Source: a virus. From it: a stretch of DNA of 64,000 nt. The stretch spans positions 1-64,000 of the IMG/VR virus record IMGVR_UViG_3300021962_000036. One strand, given 5' to 3'. Of the stretch, positions 39,463 to 51,100 are shown in pieces (the stretch's first letter is position 1; each line of letters starts with the position of its first letter). The notes beneath the pieces are model-generated. The model had not been told where the DNA came from. It made no database searches and saw only the letters and a list, made by a program, of their open reading frames with translations. Made by a program: the position numbers and the translations under genes.

Positions 39463-42400
39463 TGAGCGAAAATTTTACAAATACAAGTGCTGCCAAAACT
39501 AATGCCTTCAACAAAGGTATGGTTAAAGACTATACTGATATTTACATTTCAGAAGGTCTTTGGACTAATGCAGTAAATGCTATAAACAATGCTCACTATG
39601 GTGAGACAGGCTCTATTGGCAATGAGCCATCTAATAAGTTTTGTGCAAACGCAACTTATGATGTTATTGGTATTTCTCACAAAACTAAAACTTCTTGGGT
39701 TGTATTTTCTACAGATGATGTTTCTTCTGAGATTGGTATTTTTGATGAAAGAGATTGCTCATATACAGTAATTGTAAATGATCCATGCCTTGGTTTTAAG
39801 AAAACAAACTTGATCACAGCAGTTACAAAAGAAAACTATGACTGCACACATTCAACATATTTTCAGGATAACTTAAATCCTGATAGAGTTTTAAACTTAG
39901 ACAGAGTTCCTTATAAAACAACAGGAAACAACTTGTCTCAGGATCCAGATTGTTTTATTCCTGAATACACAACTGACTTAGATTGTGATGCACTAAGATT
40001 ACATCCTCTTGTAACACAACCATGTGTAAATGTAAAAAAAGCACAAGGAGCTGGCCAATTAAATAATGGTAGTTATATGGCAGTTGTAGCTTATTCTGAA
40101 AACGGAATAAGACTTACAGATTACTCACTACCTAGTCAACCACAAGCATTGTGGGATCATACTGGAATTGGTGGATCTTTGGATATTACTATTGACAATC
40201 TAGACAAAGACTATGATGAGTATGAACTTGTTGTTATTGCTGTAATTAATCAACAAACTATAGCAAAAAAGGTTGGTTATTATTCAACTAGGCAAACATC
40301 AGTACATCTTGACTTGTACAATCAAAGTTTAGAAACTGTTGAACTTGCAGTAATACCTTTAAAATCAATAGTTTATGAAAAGAGTGAAAAAATGCACTCT
40401 GTAAATAACTATCTTATCAGAACAGGAGTTACTACACAACCATACTTTAATTATCAAAAACAAGCAAATGATATAAAAGTGCAGTGGGTTGCTGCACAAT
40501 ATCCTACAGATTATTACCATAATGGAGGTAATGTTACAGGATACATGCGTGATGAGGTGTATGCCTTTTTCATTAGATGGGTTTATAAAACAGGAGCAAG
40601 AAGTGCTTCTTTTCATATTCCTGGTAGGTTGTCTACAGGAGTTGACACAAACCCTGTATCAACACCTGACGTTATTTATCCTACAGAAACTAAAGTGTGG
40701 CAAGTATATGATACTGCAACAAAATATTTAGCATCTGGTACTACCAAAGATGGTGGTGTTATCATTGCTAAAGGAGACATGGCATACTGGGAATCAACAG
40801 AAAAATATCCTGATGACAAACCAGATGTTTGGGGTACACTATGTGGTAAACCAATTAGACATCACAAAATGCCTTCAAATGAAACTATACATATCCATAG
40901 TCAAGGAGGAGATTATATTTATAATTTAGGTGTTGAGTTTTCAAATATTCAACATCCTGTAGATGAGACACTTACTCCAATTAAAGATATTGTAGGATAT
41001 GAGATATTAAGAGGATCTAGAGAAGGAAACAGAACTATTGTTGCGAAAGGTTTATTTAACAACATGTTTGAGTTTAATATTCAAGGAAGTACTGGAAGAA
41101 AAGGTTTGTTCCAGAATTATCCTTACAATGATATTAGACCAGATAACTTCTTAACAAACGATTTTTCAGTTCTTGATTCTGGTAGAGGAAGTCAATCTGG
41201 TGTTGAGTCAGCATCTAAACTTGACACTCACAAAAGAAACTATTTATCTTTTCATGCTGTAGAAACAAATTTTGTTAAACCATATATTGGTTCTAACTAC
41301 GTAAAAGTATATACAGAAGAAAGAGGAACTGTAACAGGTAAGTATGAGTTTCCACATAAACATCCTAAACATGTAATTTTAACTGATGGTGCGTTTGTAA
41401 CAGCAGGTATTGTTGGTTTAGGAATTGCACTTGTACAAGCTGTTGGTAAAACAACATTGACATCAGAAGTTGCTCCATGGGCTTTAGCTTTAGGTACTGG
41501 ATTTTATTATGGTGGAACACAAGTAAGTAAAGAATCAGCACCAGCATCTATTATTGGTGATTTAACAACATATGGTATTACATCAGGTCTTTCAGGATTT
41601 GGTGCAGGAAATGCCGCAGCTGCTATTGCATCTGTTGCAGTAATGATTGTTAGTGGTACTTATTATTGGGGACAAGCTACTGATCAAGTTTTGGATATAT
41701 TTAGAAAACTTGGTAAGGATAGACAATACATGCTTCAATACAATAGTCATGGATTCTATCATTCATATTCAGGCGTATCTAACTCTGCAGTACCTTCAGG
41801 ATTACCAAAAGCATTTAGAAGAAAGATTGCTGATTCAGGAGCAAAATATATTGGTTCTGGGATTCATGATTTAGATGCTACATATAGAATTAACAATCTT
41901 AATAGAAACAAATATGTAGCTATTAAATTAACTTCTGATTTACCAGATGTATCATCAACAATAGATAATACAAAACATAGAATTCAAGATGGTGGAATAG
42001 ATCGTTCTAATCCTACAAAAGAATCAATTAGTACAACAACAGTTGCATATTATGGTGCATTAAAAGTAGATTTTGAAAATCAGTATGGTCAATTAACATC
42101 AGTTGTTCAATTACCTACAGATTCTTGCATATACGCAACTGAACCACAACTTACAACTCTTTATACTACATCAACAATATTTGGTGGAGACATCTATATT
42201 AATAGATACACTGAAAAGAATCCATACATGTTCTTTAACACATGGATGTATGATATGCCAACTGGTACAGAATATGATTACAAAAATTATGTAAATGGTC
42301 CTGTTCCAAGATATTGGATAAACTTTGATAAATTTGATGTCACAGATTTTGATGTTAATATAAGTTTGTCAAATGGTGTAAGTTTTACAACGCCTAGTGA

Positions 42401-45077
42401 CTTCCATAGAATGGATAGAGCAGGTAGTACTGGTACATGGACTTTGAGAAACTGCTTTGCATATCTTTTCCATAACGGTATTAGAGACTTTTATACAGAA
42501 TCTGAACTTAACATGGCGTTTAGAGACTATGGTGAAGAAGATTTTCAAAAGTTCTATGATGTATATGGTAACTCATTTAATGATGAGGCTACTATGTTTA
42601 GATCAGATTTGATAACTAAACCAATATATAACAAATATGACTTATCACTTAGCACATCCAAGTTGTTTAACAACTTCGCGACATGGGGACAAATTCTCCC
42701 TAGGGACTATGACCCAGCCATATACAACACATGCTTTGAGTACTACCCTAAACGTGGAGTGTACTCTCTCCAACAGCAGTCAGGTCTTAAACGCGATAAC
42801 TGGAGAAACTTCTTACCTCTTAACTATAAAGATTTTGGAGGAAAAATCAACACAATAAAGTCACTGAATGGAACAGGTGCTATAATACTTTTTGAAGATG
42901 CTGAACCTACACAATTTGTAGGTGTTGATCAATTGCAGACTAAAGGTGGTGTAAAAATCACAATTGGTGATGGAGGATTGTTTCAACAAAACATGCAAAG
43001 TCTTGTAAATGCAGATGATGCGTTGGAGTATGGAGCATGCATTTCTTCAAGATCTGCAGTAAATACACCACATGGTTTATTTTATGCTTCTCAGAAGTCA
43101 GGTAAAATTATGCATTATTCTGGTGGCATTGATGAGATATCAAGAAATGGATTGAAGTTTTGGTTTGCTGAAAATTTACCTTCAGAACTATTACGTCAAT
43201 ATCCAGACTATCCATTATATGATAATCCAGTAGCAGGTATTGGAGTACAAGCAATTTATGATCCTCAATATGAATTAGTATACTTTACAAAGAAAGACTA
43301 TATTCCTTTGAGATCAGATTTACACTTTGATGACCCTTCTGGTGTACCATATTATATTTGTGGAACTACTGGTGATATTGACATACCATCTGAAATAGTC
43401 TCAACAAGTATGTTGGAAACTCCAACAACACTTGCTGAAGATCCAGATGCACCATGTAAAGCACCATTAGATTTAGTTTTTGTTATTGACATTACAGGAA
43501 GTATGGGAACTGTTTTAAATAACATTAAAACAAGTGTTGCTAATATTGCTACTGATGCTGTGACAAAATCAAATAATGATTATAGATTTGGATTAATAAC
43601 TGTGAATCAATCTGGTAGTGTTCTTAACGTTGTAAGAGAAGTAATGTCTGCAAATAATGTTGCAACATTTAACACTGCATTACAAGTTGTTACATTGGGA
43701 AGTGGTGGCGGTGAACCAGAACCTACAGACATAGGTGTTAAGATGGTATTAGATGGACAAGCAGGAGTTTTCAGATCAAATGCTATCAAAATGATTATTA
43801 TGGTTACAGATGCTAGACCATCTGGTACTGATGATGCTTATGTTGTAGGTGTTGATGATGTAAATGTTCAAAATGTTTCAAATCAAGCATTAGCTCAGGA
43901 TGTTTTAATATTCCCTATTGCAACAGGTTATGGAGTTAGTGGTCAATATGCATCTACTATTTTACCATTGCATGACATTTATGCAAATACTACAGGAGGT
44001 GTTGCAAGTCAATCACTTACTGGAATTGTAGCAGATATAATTGGTGATTCTATTTTAAATGTACCATGTCCAGAAGTACCATTAGAATGTACTTTTGAAT
44101 CTAATCCATATACTATAAATTTAGGACAATCAATAACGTTGACATGGTCTGTACTTGGTACACCAGAATCTGTAGTATTAATGCCAAATAATGTTGTGGT
44201 AAACGCAACAGGTTCATTGACAGTATCACCAGTTGTAAACACTATTTATCAATTGATAAGTACTAAAGGTGATGTAACAAATATTTGTGAATTAGAAGTT
44301 ATTGTAGTTCAACCAGAAATAATTCAGTGTCCATGCGCATATGATGATCCTAAATGTTTTACTCCATGTGGTTGGACAATCAGTTATGATCCAAAGCAAA
44401 AATTATGGATAAGTTTTCATGATTGGAAACCTAGTTTATTAATGCCTTCACATGAGCACTTCTTTACAATTAAAGGCAGAGGATTTTGGAAACACAATGA
44501 TAGATGGGATAGTTTTGCAAATTACTATGGAGTAGATTATCCATGGGAAGTAGAATATCCTGTGACAACACCTAATAGCGTAACAACTCTTAGAAGTATA
44601 GAATATACACTAGATGTATATAAGTTCTTCAATGATGGTAAAGATTTCAATCATGTACTTGATGAAAACTTTGACAGAGCTATTATACATAACTCAGAGC
44701 AAATGTCTGGTTTGTTGAAACTTAAAATTAAAGGTAAAAACAATCCTTTAGAATTGGTCAATTACCCACAAGCAACAGCTAATGGTATTGACATACTATT
44801 CTCTAAAGAAGAAAACAAATTTAGATTTAATCAATTTTGGGATATTACAAAAGATAGAGGTGAGTTTACAGGTAATGATACACCAATGTGGATTACAAAA
44901 TGTTCAGGTTATGAAAGATCAATTAATCCTAATTATGTAAACTACTTTAAGACACCAACTGAACATAAAAAATTCAGACACTATGGAAACAAAGTGATCT
45001 TACGCAAAAATGTAAGTGGTGACAAGAAAATGATTTTAAAACTAACAAATTCAAAACATCTTAATAGTTCAAGATAA
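39462..45077 (+). CDS. Giant tail (muzzle-type) protein with VWA and Ig-like domains, 1871 aa
   Basis: The first 630 residues are beta-rich and Tyr-rich. About 640-740 is a hydrophobic, Gly/Ala-rich region (FVTAGIVGLGIALVQAVG and later spans). From about 1333 a VWA domain is clear: LDLVFVIDITGSMG carries the MIDAS, ending in SNAIKMIIMVTDARP. An Ig-like domain (INLGQSITLTWSVLG) lies near 1540-1616, followed by a Cys-rich PCPC/CGW part. Size and place match the crAss-like muzzle. The VWA and Ig-like modules look like an insertion for adhesion. Confidence 0.7.
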   Translation: MSENFTNTSAAKTNAFNKGMVKDYTDIYISEGLWTNAVNAINNAHYGETGSIGNEPSNKFCANATYDVIGISHKTKTSWVVFSTDDVSSEIGIFDERDCSYTVIVNDPCLGFKKTNLITAVTKENYDCTHSTYFQDNLNPDRVLNLDRVPYKTTGNNLSQDPDCFIPEYTTDLDCDALRLHPLVTQPCVNVKKAQGAGQLNNGSYMAVVAYSENGIRLTDYSLPSQPQALWDHTGIGGSLDITIDNLDKDYDEYELVVIAVINQQTIAKKVGYYSTRQTSVHLDLYNQSLETVELAVIPLKSIVYEKSEKMHSVNNYLIRTGVTTQPYFNYQKQANDIKVQWVAAQYPTDYYHNGGNVTGYMRDEVYAFFIRWVYKTGARSASFHIPGRLSTGVDTNPVSTPDVIYPTETKVWQVYDTATKYLASGTTKDGGVIIAKGDMAYWESTEKYPDDKPDVWGTLCGKPIRHHKMPSNETIHIHSQGGDYIYNLGVEFSNIQHPVDETLTPIKDIVGYEILRGSREGNRTIVAKGLFNNMFEFNIQGSTGRKGLFQNYPYNDIRPDNFLTNDFSVLDSGRGSQSGVESASKLDTHKRNYLSFHAVETNFVKPYIGSNYVKVYTEERGTVTGKYEFPHKHPKHVILTDGAFVTAGIVGLGIALVQAVGKTTLTSEVAPWALALGTGFYYGGTQVSKESAPASIIGDLTTYGITSGLSGFGAGNAAAAIASVAVMIVSGTYYWGQATDQVLDIFRKLGKDRQYMLQYNSHGFYHSYSGVSNSAVPSGLPKAFRRKIADSGAKYIGSGIHDLDATYRINNLNRNKYVAIKLTSDLPDVSSTIDNTKHRIQDGGIDRSNPTKESISTTTVAYYGALKVDFENQYGQLTSVVQLPTDSCIYATEPQLTTLYTTSTIFGGDIYINRYTEKNPYMFFNTWMYDMPTGTEYDYKNYVNGPVPRYWINFDKFDVTDFDVNISLSNGVSFTTPSDFHRMDRAGSTGTWTLRNCFAYLFHNGIRDFYTESELNMAFRDYGEEDFQKFYDVYGNSFNDEATMFRSDLITKPIYNKYDLSLSTSKLFNNFATWGQILPRDYDPAIYNTCFEYYPKRGVYSLQQQSGLKRDNWRNFLPLNYKDFGGKINTIKSLNGTGAIILFEDAEPTQFVGVDQLQTKGGVKITIGDGGLFQQNMQSLVNADDALEYGACISSRSAVNTPHGLFYASQKSGKIMHYSGGIDEISRNGLKFWFAENLPSELLRQYPDYPLYDNPVAGIGVQAIYDPQYELVYFTKKDYIPLRSDLHFDDPSGVPYYICGTTGDIDIPSEIVSTSMLETPTTLAEDPDAPCKAPLDLVFVIDITGSMGTVLNNIKTSVANIATDAVTKSNNDYRFGLITVNQSGSVLNVVREVMSANNVATFNTALQVVTLGSGGGEPEPTDIGVKMVLDGQAGVFRSNAIKMIIMVTDARPSGTDDAYVVGVDDVNVQNVSNQALAQDVLIFPIATGYGVSGQYASTILPLHDIYANTTGGVASQSLTGIVADIIGDSILNVPCPEVPLECTFESNPYTINLGQSITLTWSVLGTPESVVLMPNNVVVNATGSLTVSPVVNTIYQLISTKGDVTNICELEVIVVQPEIIQCPCAYDDPKCFTPCGWTISYDPKQKLWISFHDWKPSLLMPSHEHFFTIKGRGFWKHNDRWDSFANYYGVDYPWEVEYPVTTPNSVTTLRSIEYTLDVYKFFNDGKDFNHVLDENFDRAIIHNSEQMSGLLKLKIKGKNNPLELVNYPQATANGIDILFSKEENKFRFNQFWDITKDRGEFTGNDTPMWITKCSGYERSINPNYVNYFKTPTEHKKFRHYGNKVILRKNVSGDKKMILKLTNSKHLNSSR

Positions 45078-48000
45078 TGAAGGATACAAATAATGTATTG
45101 ATGAAATTTATTAGCACACAGGGTTACAAAAATAGTAGCCCTGATGTTAACAATCCTATTAATGTAATTCCTTCAAATAGAATTACAATGAAGGATGTAG
45201 ATTTTCCAGTACAAGGAATTGATAATTTAGGCAACTCACAATTAATGATGCCAGGTGGTGAATATCTATTTGGTGGCGATTATGTTATTGAAACACCAAT
45301 GAAAAAACAAGGTGGTGAAAAAGATGCAGATATTAAATGTGGCAATTGTGGTTGGTCTTGGAAAGTTTCTAATGGAGGATCAGATCCTTACACATGTCAT
45401 AAATGTGGAGCTGAAAATGCAGAGGTTCAAATGAAAAATGGTGGCCAACATGGTGGTTTAGATAGATGGTTTGCTGAGAAATGGGTTGATGTCAAAACTG
45501 GCAAACCATGTGGTAGACAGAAAGGTGAAAAGCGTGATGGTTATCCTGCATGTAGACCTTCTAAAAGAATTAGTAGTGAAACACCAAAAACAGCTTCTGA
45601 ACTTAGTCAGTCTGAAAAAGATAAATTTAAAAGATCAAAAACATCAAGCAAACGCATTGATTACAATCACAAAAAAAATGAGTTTGGTGGACAAAACATA
45701 TTTGAAAAAAACTTTACAATGGAAGATTATAACAAATTAGAAATGATGGCAAAAGGAGGCAACGTTCCTACTAATCCTGCTTTATGGTCAAGAGCTAAGG
45801 CAGCAGCAAAAGCTAAGTATGACGTTTATCCATCAGCATACGCAAATGGTTTTGCATCAAAATGGTATAAGTCAAAAGGTGGTGGTTGGAGAAAAGCTGA
45901 ATTTGGTATGGAAGTAATGGGTGATGGCGGCACACCAAACAATGCTGGATTTAATGCTTTACCTGATTATGTTCAACAAAAAATAATGAACAATATGGCA
46001 GAAGGTGGTGAAAAAATGCCAGCTGATATTGCACGCGCACGTTTTGCTGCAGCAGGTAATCTTGATCAAATGGATGAATATGGATACGCCTTTGGAGGTT
46101 TCGTACCTGAAATGATGTATGGGGGTGATTATGAAATGAAGAATGGAGGATGTATGGAATGTGGCGGTCAAATGCAAGAAGGAGGAGAACAACCTCAACA
46201 AGAACAAGGATCAAACATTAATGATGCATTAGGTGAAATATCAATGATGTTGGAAAATGGAACAAATCCTAATGACATTTTACAAATGTTAATTGAGCAA
46301 GGTGTTTCAGAAGAGCAAGGTATGGAGATTATTCAGTCAGCTCAAAATGACGTTGTAGAATCTGATTTAGAAGAAGAAGATGTGCCAGTAGATACAGAAG
46401 ATATTGAAGATGATTCTGAAGAATTGTTATCATCTGATGATGAGATGAAGTATGGTGGTATTAAACTTGACCCTAAAAAGAAAGGAACATTTAAAGCACA
46501 AGCTACTAAGATGGGCATGTCTGTACAAGAAGCAGCAGAACACATTTTAGATAATAAAGAAGAATATTCACCAGAGATGGTAAAAAAAGCTAACTTTGCT
46601 AGGAACTTTGCTAAAGAACTTGGAGGACAAATGTATGAAATGGCATCAGGTGGAACAGTTCCTGATCGTTATAAGAATATGGGTTTCTCAAAGGTGGGTG
46701 TTAAAAAACAATCTACGCGTCCTGGAAAAAAATGGATGGTGCTTGCAAAAAAAGGTGATCAATATAAAGTAGTACATGGTGGATGGAAAGGAATGAAAGA
46801 CTTTACACAACATGGTTCTGAAAAACGCAAAGATAGATTTTGGGATAGAATGGGTGGTAGAGATTCTGCAAAAGCAAAAGATCCTTTTTCACCTTTGTAT
46901 TGGCATAAGCGTTTTGGTACTTGGCAAGATGGTGGAGAATCTACTTCAATGTATGACTATGAAAACTATAAAGTTGGAGATCAAAGAACAAACAAGACTG
47001 AATCAAATACAATAAGTTCATTAGAAAATAATGCTTGGAATAGAGGATTAGCTACAGCTAATACATTAGGAGATCCTAGATCAATGATTTGGGCACTACC
47101 TAATAAGGGAATACTTGGAACAGTAAAAGGCATTGCTGGTGCAGCTGCTGGTTTATCTGGTGCTATTTTAGGATATGAAAAATTGTTTAGTAAACCAAAG
47201 ACAACTGAGTATGTTGTAAACAATGATACAAAAGAATCTGGAAAATTATCTGACGTACTTGCAAAAAGAAAAGAAGATCAAGATAAGCTAATGAAACAAT
47301 ACTCTCAACCTAGCATGTACCAAGAAGCTCCTAAAGATGAAATGAATAGAAAACAAAATATGTTACCAGCTGACCCAATGATGCAACCATGGATGAATGA
47401 TGGTACAATACCAAATAATCCTAATGTTGGAATGATGGCTAAGTACGGTGGTGCAATGCAAGAATATCAAGTTGGCGGTCAAAGCAAACCTTTAACATAT
47501 GATGAGTGGCTTGCTGAAAATAATAGAGGTTTAATGGGTGAAGAAGGTAGAGATATGAATGATTATCAACAATACCTTTCATCATTTCAACCTGCTGTAG
47601 CAACAAGTGTTGGAGGTACTGAAGTAGCTCAAACTCCTGGTGGTGCTGCACAACCTACTGACAAATCAGATGTGGCAAAACAATCAACTCAAACTTTTAA
47701 AGGTGATAACGTTGGTGTTATTGCAGCAAACAATGCACTTGCTGGATTAGGAATGGTTAATGAAGTACTTGGTGCAGGTGATTATGAAAAAGAATATAAT
47801 CAACGTTTGAGAGAAATGGGTAATACTATGAATAGATATAATCCTCAGAACGCTGTCAATCCATTTGGTAACTATACATTGAACGCAGGTCCTGCATCAA
47901 ATTTTGCACTTGTTGCAAATACACCAATACAAGACTTTGGTACTAAAATGTCATCAGCTAAATATGGAGGATTAATTCCTTTTATTCCTGCCACAAGACA

Positions 48001-48088
48001 ATATGAAGAAGGCGGTGAGTTTTATGCTGATGAAGATGAGATCAAACGCATTCTTGCAATGGGTGGAGAGATAGAATATCTTGACTAA
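45077..48088 (+). CDS. Giant virion (cargo-type) protein with zinc ribbon and GG motifs, 1003 aa
   Basis: A zinc ribbon (CGNCGW, CHKC; about residues 88-113) is followed by two basic modules: KPCGRQKGEKRDGYPACRPS near 140-165 and WSRAKAAAKAKYDVYPSAYA near 236-274, of the kind seen in phage DUF5872-type proteins. The rest is low-complexity helix with many GG motifs. It has an acidic stretch near 425-450. It would be packaged and ejected, an inference from position and size. Confidence 0.65.
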   Translation: MKDTNNVLMKFISTQGYKNSSPDVNNPINVIPSNRITMKDVDFPVQGIDNLGNSQLMMPGGEYLFGGDYVIETPMKKQGGEKDADIKCGNCGWSWKVSNGGSDPYTCHKCGAENAEVQMKNGGQHGGLDRWFAEKWVDVKTGKPCGRQKGEKRDGYPACRPSKRISSETPKTASELSQSEKDKFKRSKTSSKRIDYNHKKNEFGGQNIFEKNFTMEDYNKLEMMAKGGNVPTNPALWSRAKAAAKAKYDVYPSAYANGFASKWYKSKGGGWRKAEFGMEVMGDGGTPNNAGFNALPDYVQQKIMNNMAEGGEKMPADIARARFAAAGNLDQMDEYGYAFGGFVPEMMYGGDYEMKNGGCMECGGQMQEGGEQPQQEQGSNINDALGEISMMLENGTNPNDILQMLIEQGVSEEQGMEIIQSAQNDVVESDLEEEDVPVDTEDIEDDSEELLSSDDEMKYGGIKLDPKKKGTFKAQATKMGMSVQEAAEHILDNKEEYSPEMVKKANFARNFAKELGGQMYEMASGGTVPDRYKNMGFSKVGVKKQSTRPGKKWMVLAKKGDQYKVVHGGWKGMKDFTQHGSEKRKDRFWDRMGGRDSAKAKDPFSPLYWHKRFGTWQDGGESTSMYDYENYKVGDQRTNKTESNTISSLENNAWNRGLATANTLGDPRSMIWALPNKGILGTVKGIAGAAAGLSGAILGYEKLFSKPKTTEYVVNNDTKESGKLSDVLAKRKEDQDKLMKQYSQPSMYQEAPKDEMNRKQNMLPADPMMQPWMNDGTIPNNPNVGMMAKYGGAMQEYQVGGQSKPLTYDEWLAENNRGLMGEEGRDMNDYQQYLSSFQPAVATSVGGTEVAQTPGGAAQPTDKSDVAKQSTQTFKGDNVGVIAANNALAGLGMVNEVLGAGDYEKEYNQRLREMGNTMNRYNPQNAVNPFGNYTLNAGPASNFALVANTPIQDFGTKMSSAKYGGLIPFIPATRQYEEGGEFYADEDEIKRILAMGGEIEYLD

Positions 48089-48132
48089 AAAATGTAGAAA
48101 AAGCCTTCTAAAATTGGAAAAATCAAATTAAA

Positions 48133-48172
48133 TTTGTAAATTCTAAATGTAGGAGGTTTATAATATAATAAA
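48133..48172 (+). promoter_or_regulatory. Phage promoter-like motif, copy B
   Basis: TTTGTAAATTCTAAATGTAG followed by a TATAATAAA box lies 62 bases before the 48195 gene. It is nearly identical to copy A at 30053. Confidence 0.65.
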
Positions 48173-48194
48173 GTTTAAACTTCATAAGTTTATT

Positions 48195-51100
48195 ATGCAA
48201 AAGATTAGAATCAAAAAAGCACCAAAACCTGGAGACCAACAAGACTATAGTTTAGTTGGTAGAAATGTTAGTTTTACTGACACTGGTAAAAGCACAAGTA
48301 ATGTTAAAAATACTATGGGTGCTGTTCCTGAAGAAGAAGCTAACATTGAAGTAGAGGGTGGTGAAACAGTAGTTGGTGATATCAACAAAGATGGTTTCTT
48401 AGAACAATTTACTTTTGTAGGTAAACGTCACTCTAAGGGTGGCATGCCTGTAAATATACCTGAAGGTTCATTTATATTTTCTGACACAAAGAAATTAAAG
48501 ATTAAGGACAAAGAAGTTCTTGAATCTATCTTTGGTTTAAAAGAAAAGAAAGGTGGTTATACTCCTGCAGAAATTGCAAAGAAATATCAAATCAATCAGT
48601 TTGTTCAAGACTTAAAAAGTGAAGATACTGATGCTATTCAAAAACGTTCTTCTGCTGAGATGCTTAAAAAGAATACTCAAAAGTTGGGTATGCTTGCATT
48701 GGTACAAGAATCTATGAAAGGATTTCCTGATGGAATTCCTGCTATTGCAGAATCTGTAATGGCTGGATTAGGTGGAACACAAATACCTGGAATGGAAAAA
48801 GGTGAAAGTGTTCAGGAAGAAGTAATGGAAGGACAGGAAGAAGGAATGAAGTATGGTGGTTCAATGAATAGAAAATTCCAAGATGGAGGTTTTCAATTGA
48901 GTTACACACCTAACATGGTTATATACTTAAATGGTGAACCATTTAAATACAAAACACATGAAGATGCTTTTGGTTGGGGAACTGGTGATATTATTACATT
49001 CCAAGGACCTAATGGTAGAACATATAAGACAAACTCTGAAGACTTAATGGAAAGAGTTGACTCTGGTAAATATGTTGACACAGGATTTGATGGTACAAAA
49101 GCTAAAAGATTTTATGTTGAAAGTAAACCAGGTGGTAGAAATTATTACGCGTCAAACTCAAACACAATTGGTAAAACCACATTAAAGCAAGGGCAGCAAT
49201 TTTATATTGGCAATGAGCAATATGAAGTAGCTAATGCTTATGCTAAAACAACACAGACTGGATATACTGCAGGGTATCAAGGTACAGGTATGGCTAATGC
49301 TGGCTCATCATACAAACAAGATGTTAATACTGTATCTGTTTATAAAATTGATCCAAACACAGGAAAAAGAGTTGGTAATGCTTTTGCTATTGACCCAAGT
49401 AAAATTGAGCAAGGCGTAAGAAATAATACATTTGCTTATGTTAAAGGAACAGCACAAGCTGCTCCAGTATCTGTACCAGTTAATGGTGCATACAATAGCT
49501 ATGACAGTGGTGTTACTGAAAAAACAAAACCTGCAGGACAAGAATATAAGATTGCTGGTAGAGATAAGTATACTTATTACAAAGATGCTAATTCTTCAAC
49601 AGGTTGGACTTATGTAGATACTGATGGTAATAGAGGAAATGTTACAAACAACGAAAGTGTAGCAACCTTGAATAAACAAGTATCAGGCATGCAAACTAAA
49701 GCACCAGCTAAAACAACAAGTACACAACAAACACCTGTTAAATCTGCTCCAAGACCTACAGGCAAACCTAAGACAGCTCAAGAAGCATTAAACTATTTTG
49801 CGTCAGGTGGTTCAGTTTTTGGTTATTATCAAGAAGCAGGTACTGTTACACCTGGTCCTGGTGATCCTCCAAATAATGGTACTTTAAATACTACAGTTGC
49901 TACTAAACAAGATGCACAAGCATCAGGAAACAAACGTGTAGATCCTAATCAAGAAATATTTGCAGGTAACATTACATTAGAAGATGGTACTGTATTAAAA
50001 GCTTATTACAAAGGAAACCAAAAATATTTAAAAGATGCTAGTGGTGCAATTGTAGCACAAGCAACTAGAACAGACGTTCAGAATGAACAATATGGTTCTC
50101 AAAACATTAATCAGATTTTATCTAAAGCTGAGAATGTTAAATATACAAACACAAACTTTGGTACATTTAAAAATCAGCCAAACGTAAAAGGTACTGGTAT
50201 TTATCTTTCTTCAGGAAATGCAGCTGCTAGAACAAGTGGTGATTTATCACCTGAAGAATGGGCTGACTTTCAAGATAGACATGGTGACTGGATTGATAAA
50301 CAATACACAGGAGGATTTGCTCAATACAAAAAAGATTTACAAACTAGTAAAGCAACAGGTGATAAAGCAGCTGCTTGGTTTCAAGATGCTGTAAATGAGA
50401 AATCAATGAAGCAATTTGGTGTACCTTATTTTGCACCATTAGGTTCTAATAAGGAAACCAATCCATATTTTAGAGATTCTAAGTTTGGACAGGTTACATA
50501 CTCTGTACCTAGATTTTTTGATGCTCCTGTTAAAACAGAACCAGGACAAGAAGTTGCATATTTCTGTGTTGAATACACAGATGGTTCTAAAAACGTTGTT
50601 TCTGTTTCTCATAAAACTGGTGAACAACCACTTGCTCCTTCTGGAACAACTATTAAAGCAGTTGGTGCAGCTTCAAAAGATAAAGGAGTTGTTGATGGTC
50701 AATGTATTGGCGTTCCAGGAAAAACTTTTGAGAAAAAACCTAAGAAAGAAGGACCATGGTGGTTACAAGACATTGTCAACTTTGTAGGAACTGCAACAGA
50801 TCAAGTTAATCGTTATGAACCTACACAAGGTAAGATTGACTTAGTTACACCAGGTTATGACTTATTAGACCCTACAAGAAAGCTTGCTGCTAATCAAGAG
50901 CAAATGGCAAGATACCAAAATCAAGTACAAAATACTGCTGATGGTAACGTAGGATTAGCAACAACTCTTGGTGCATCTGGTGAAGGATTTGCTAATGCAG
51001 CAAATGTATTAGATACAACAGAAGCTGCAAATATTGGAATTGTTAATCAAGCATATAATACAAATGCTCAAATTCAAAACCAAGAAATACTTGGTAATGA

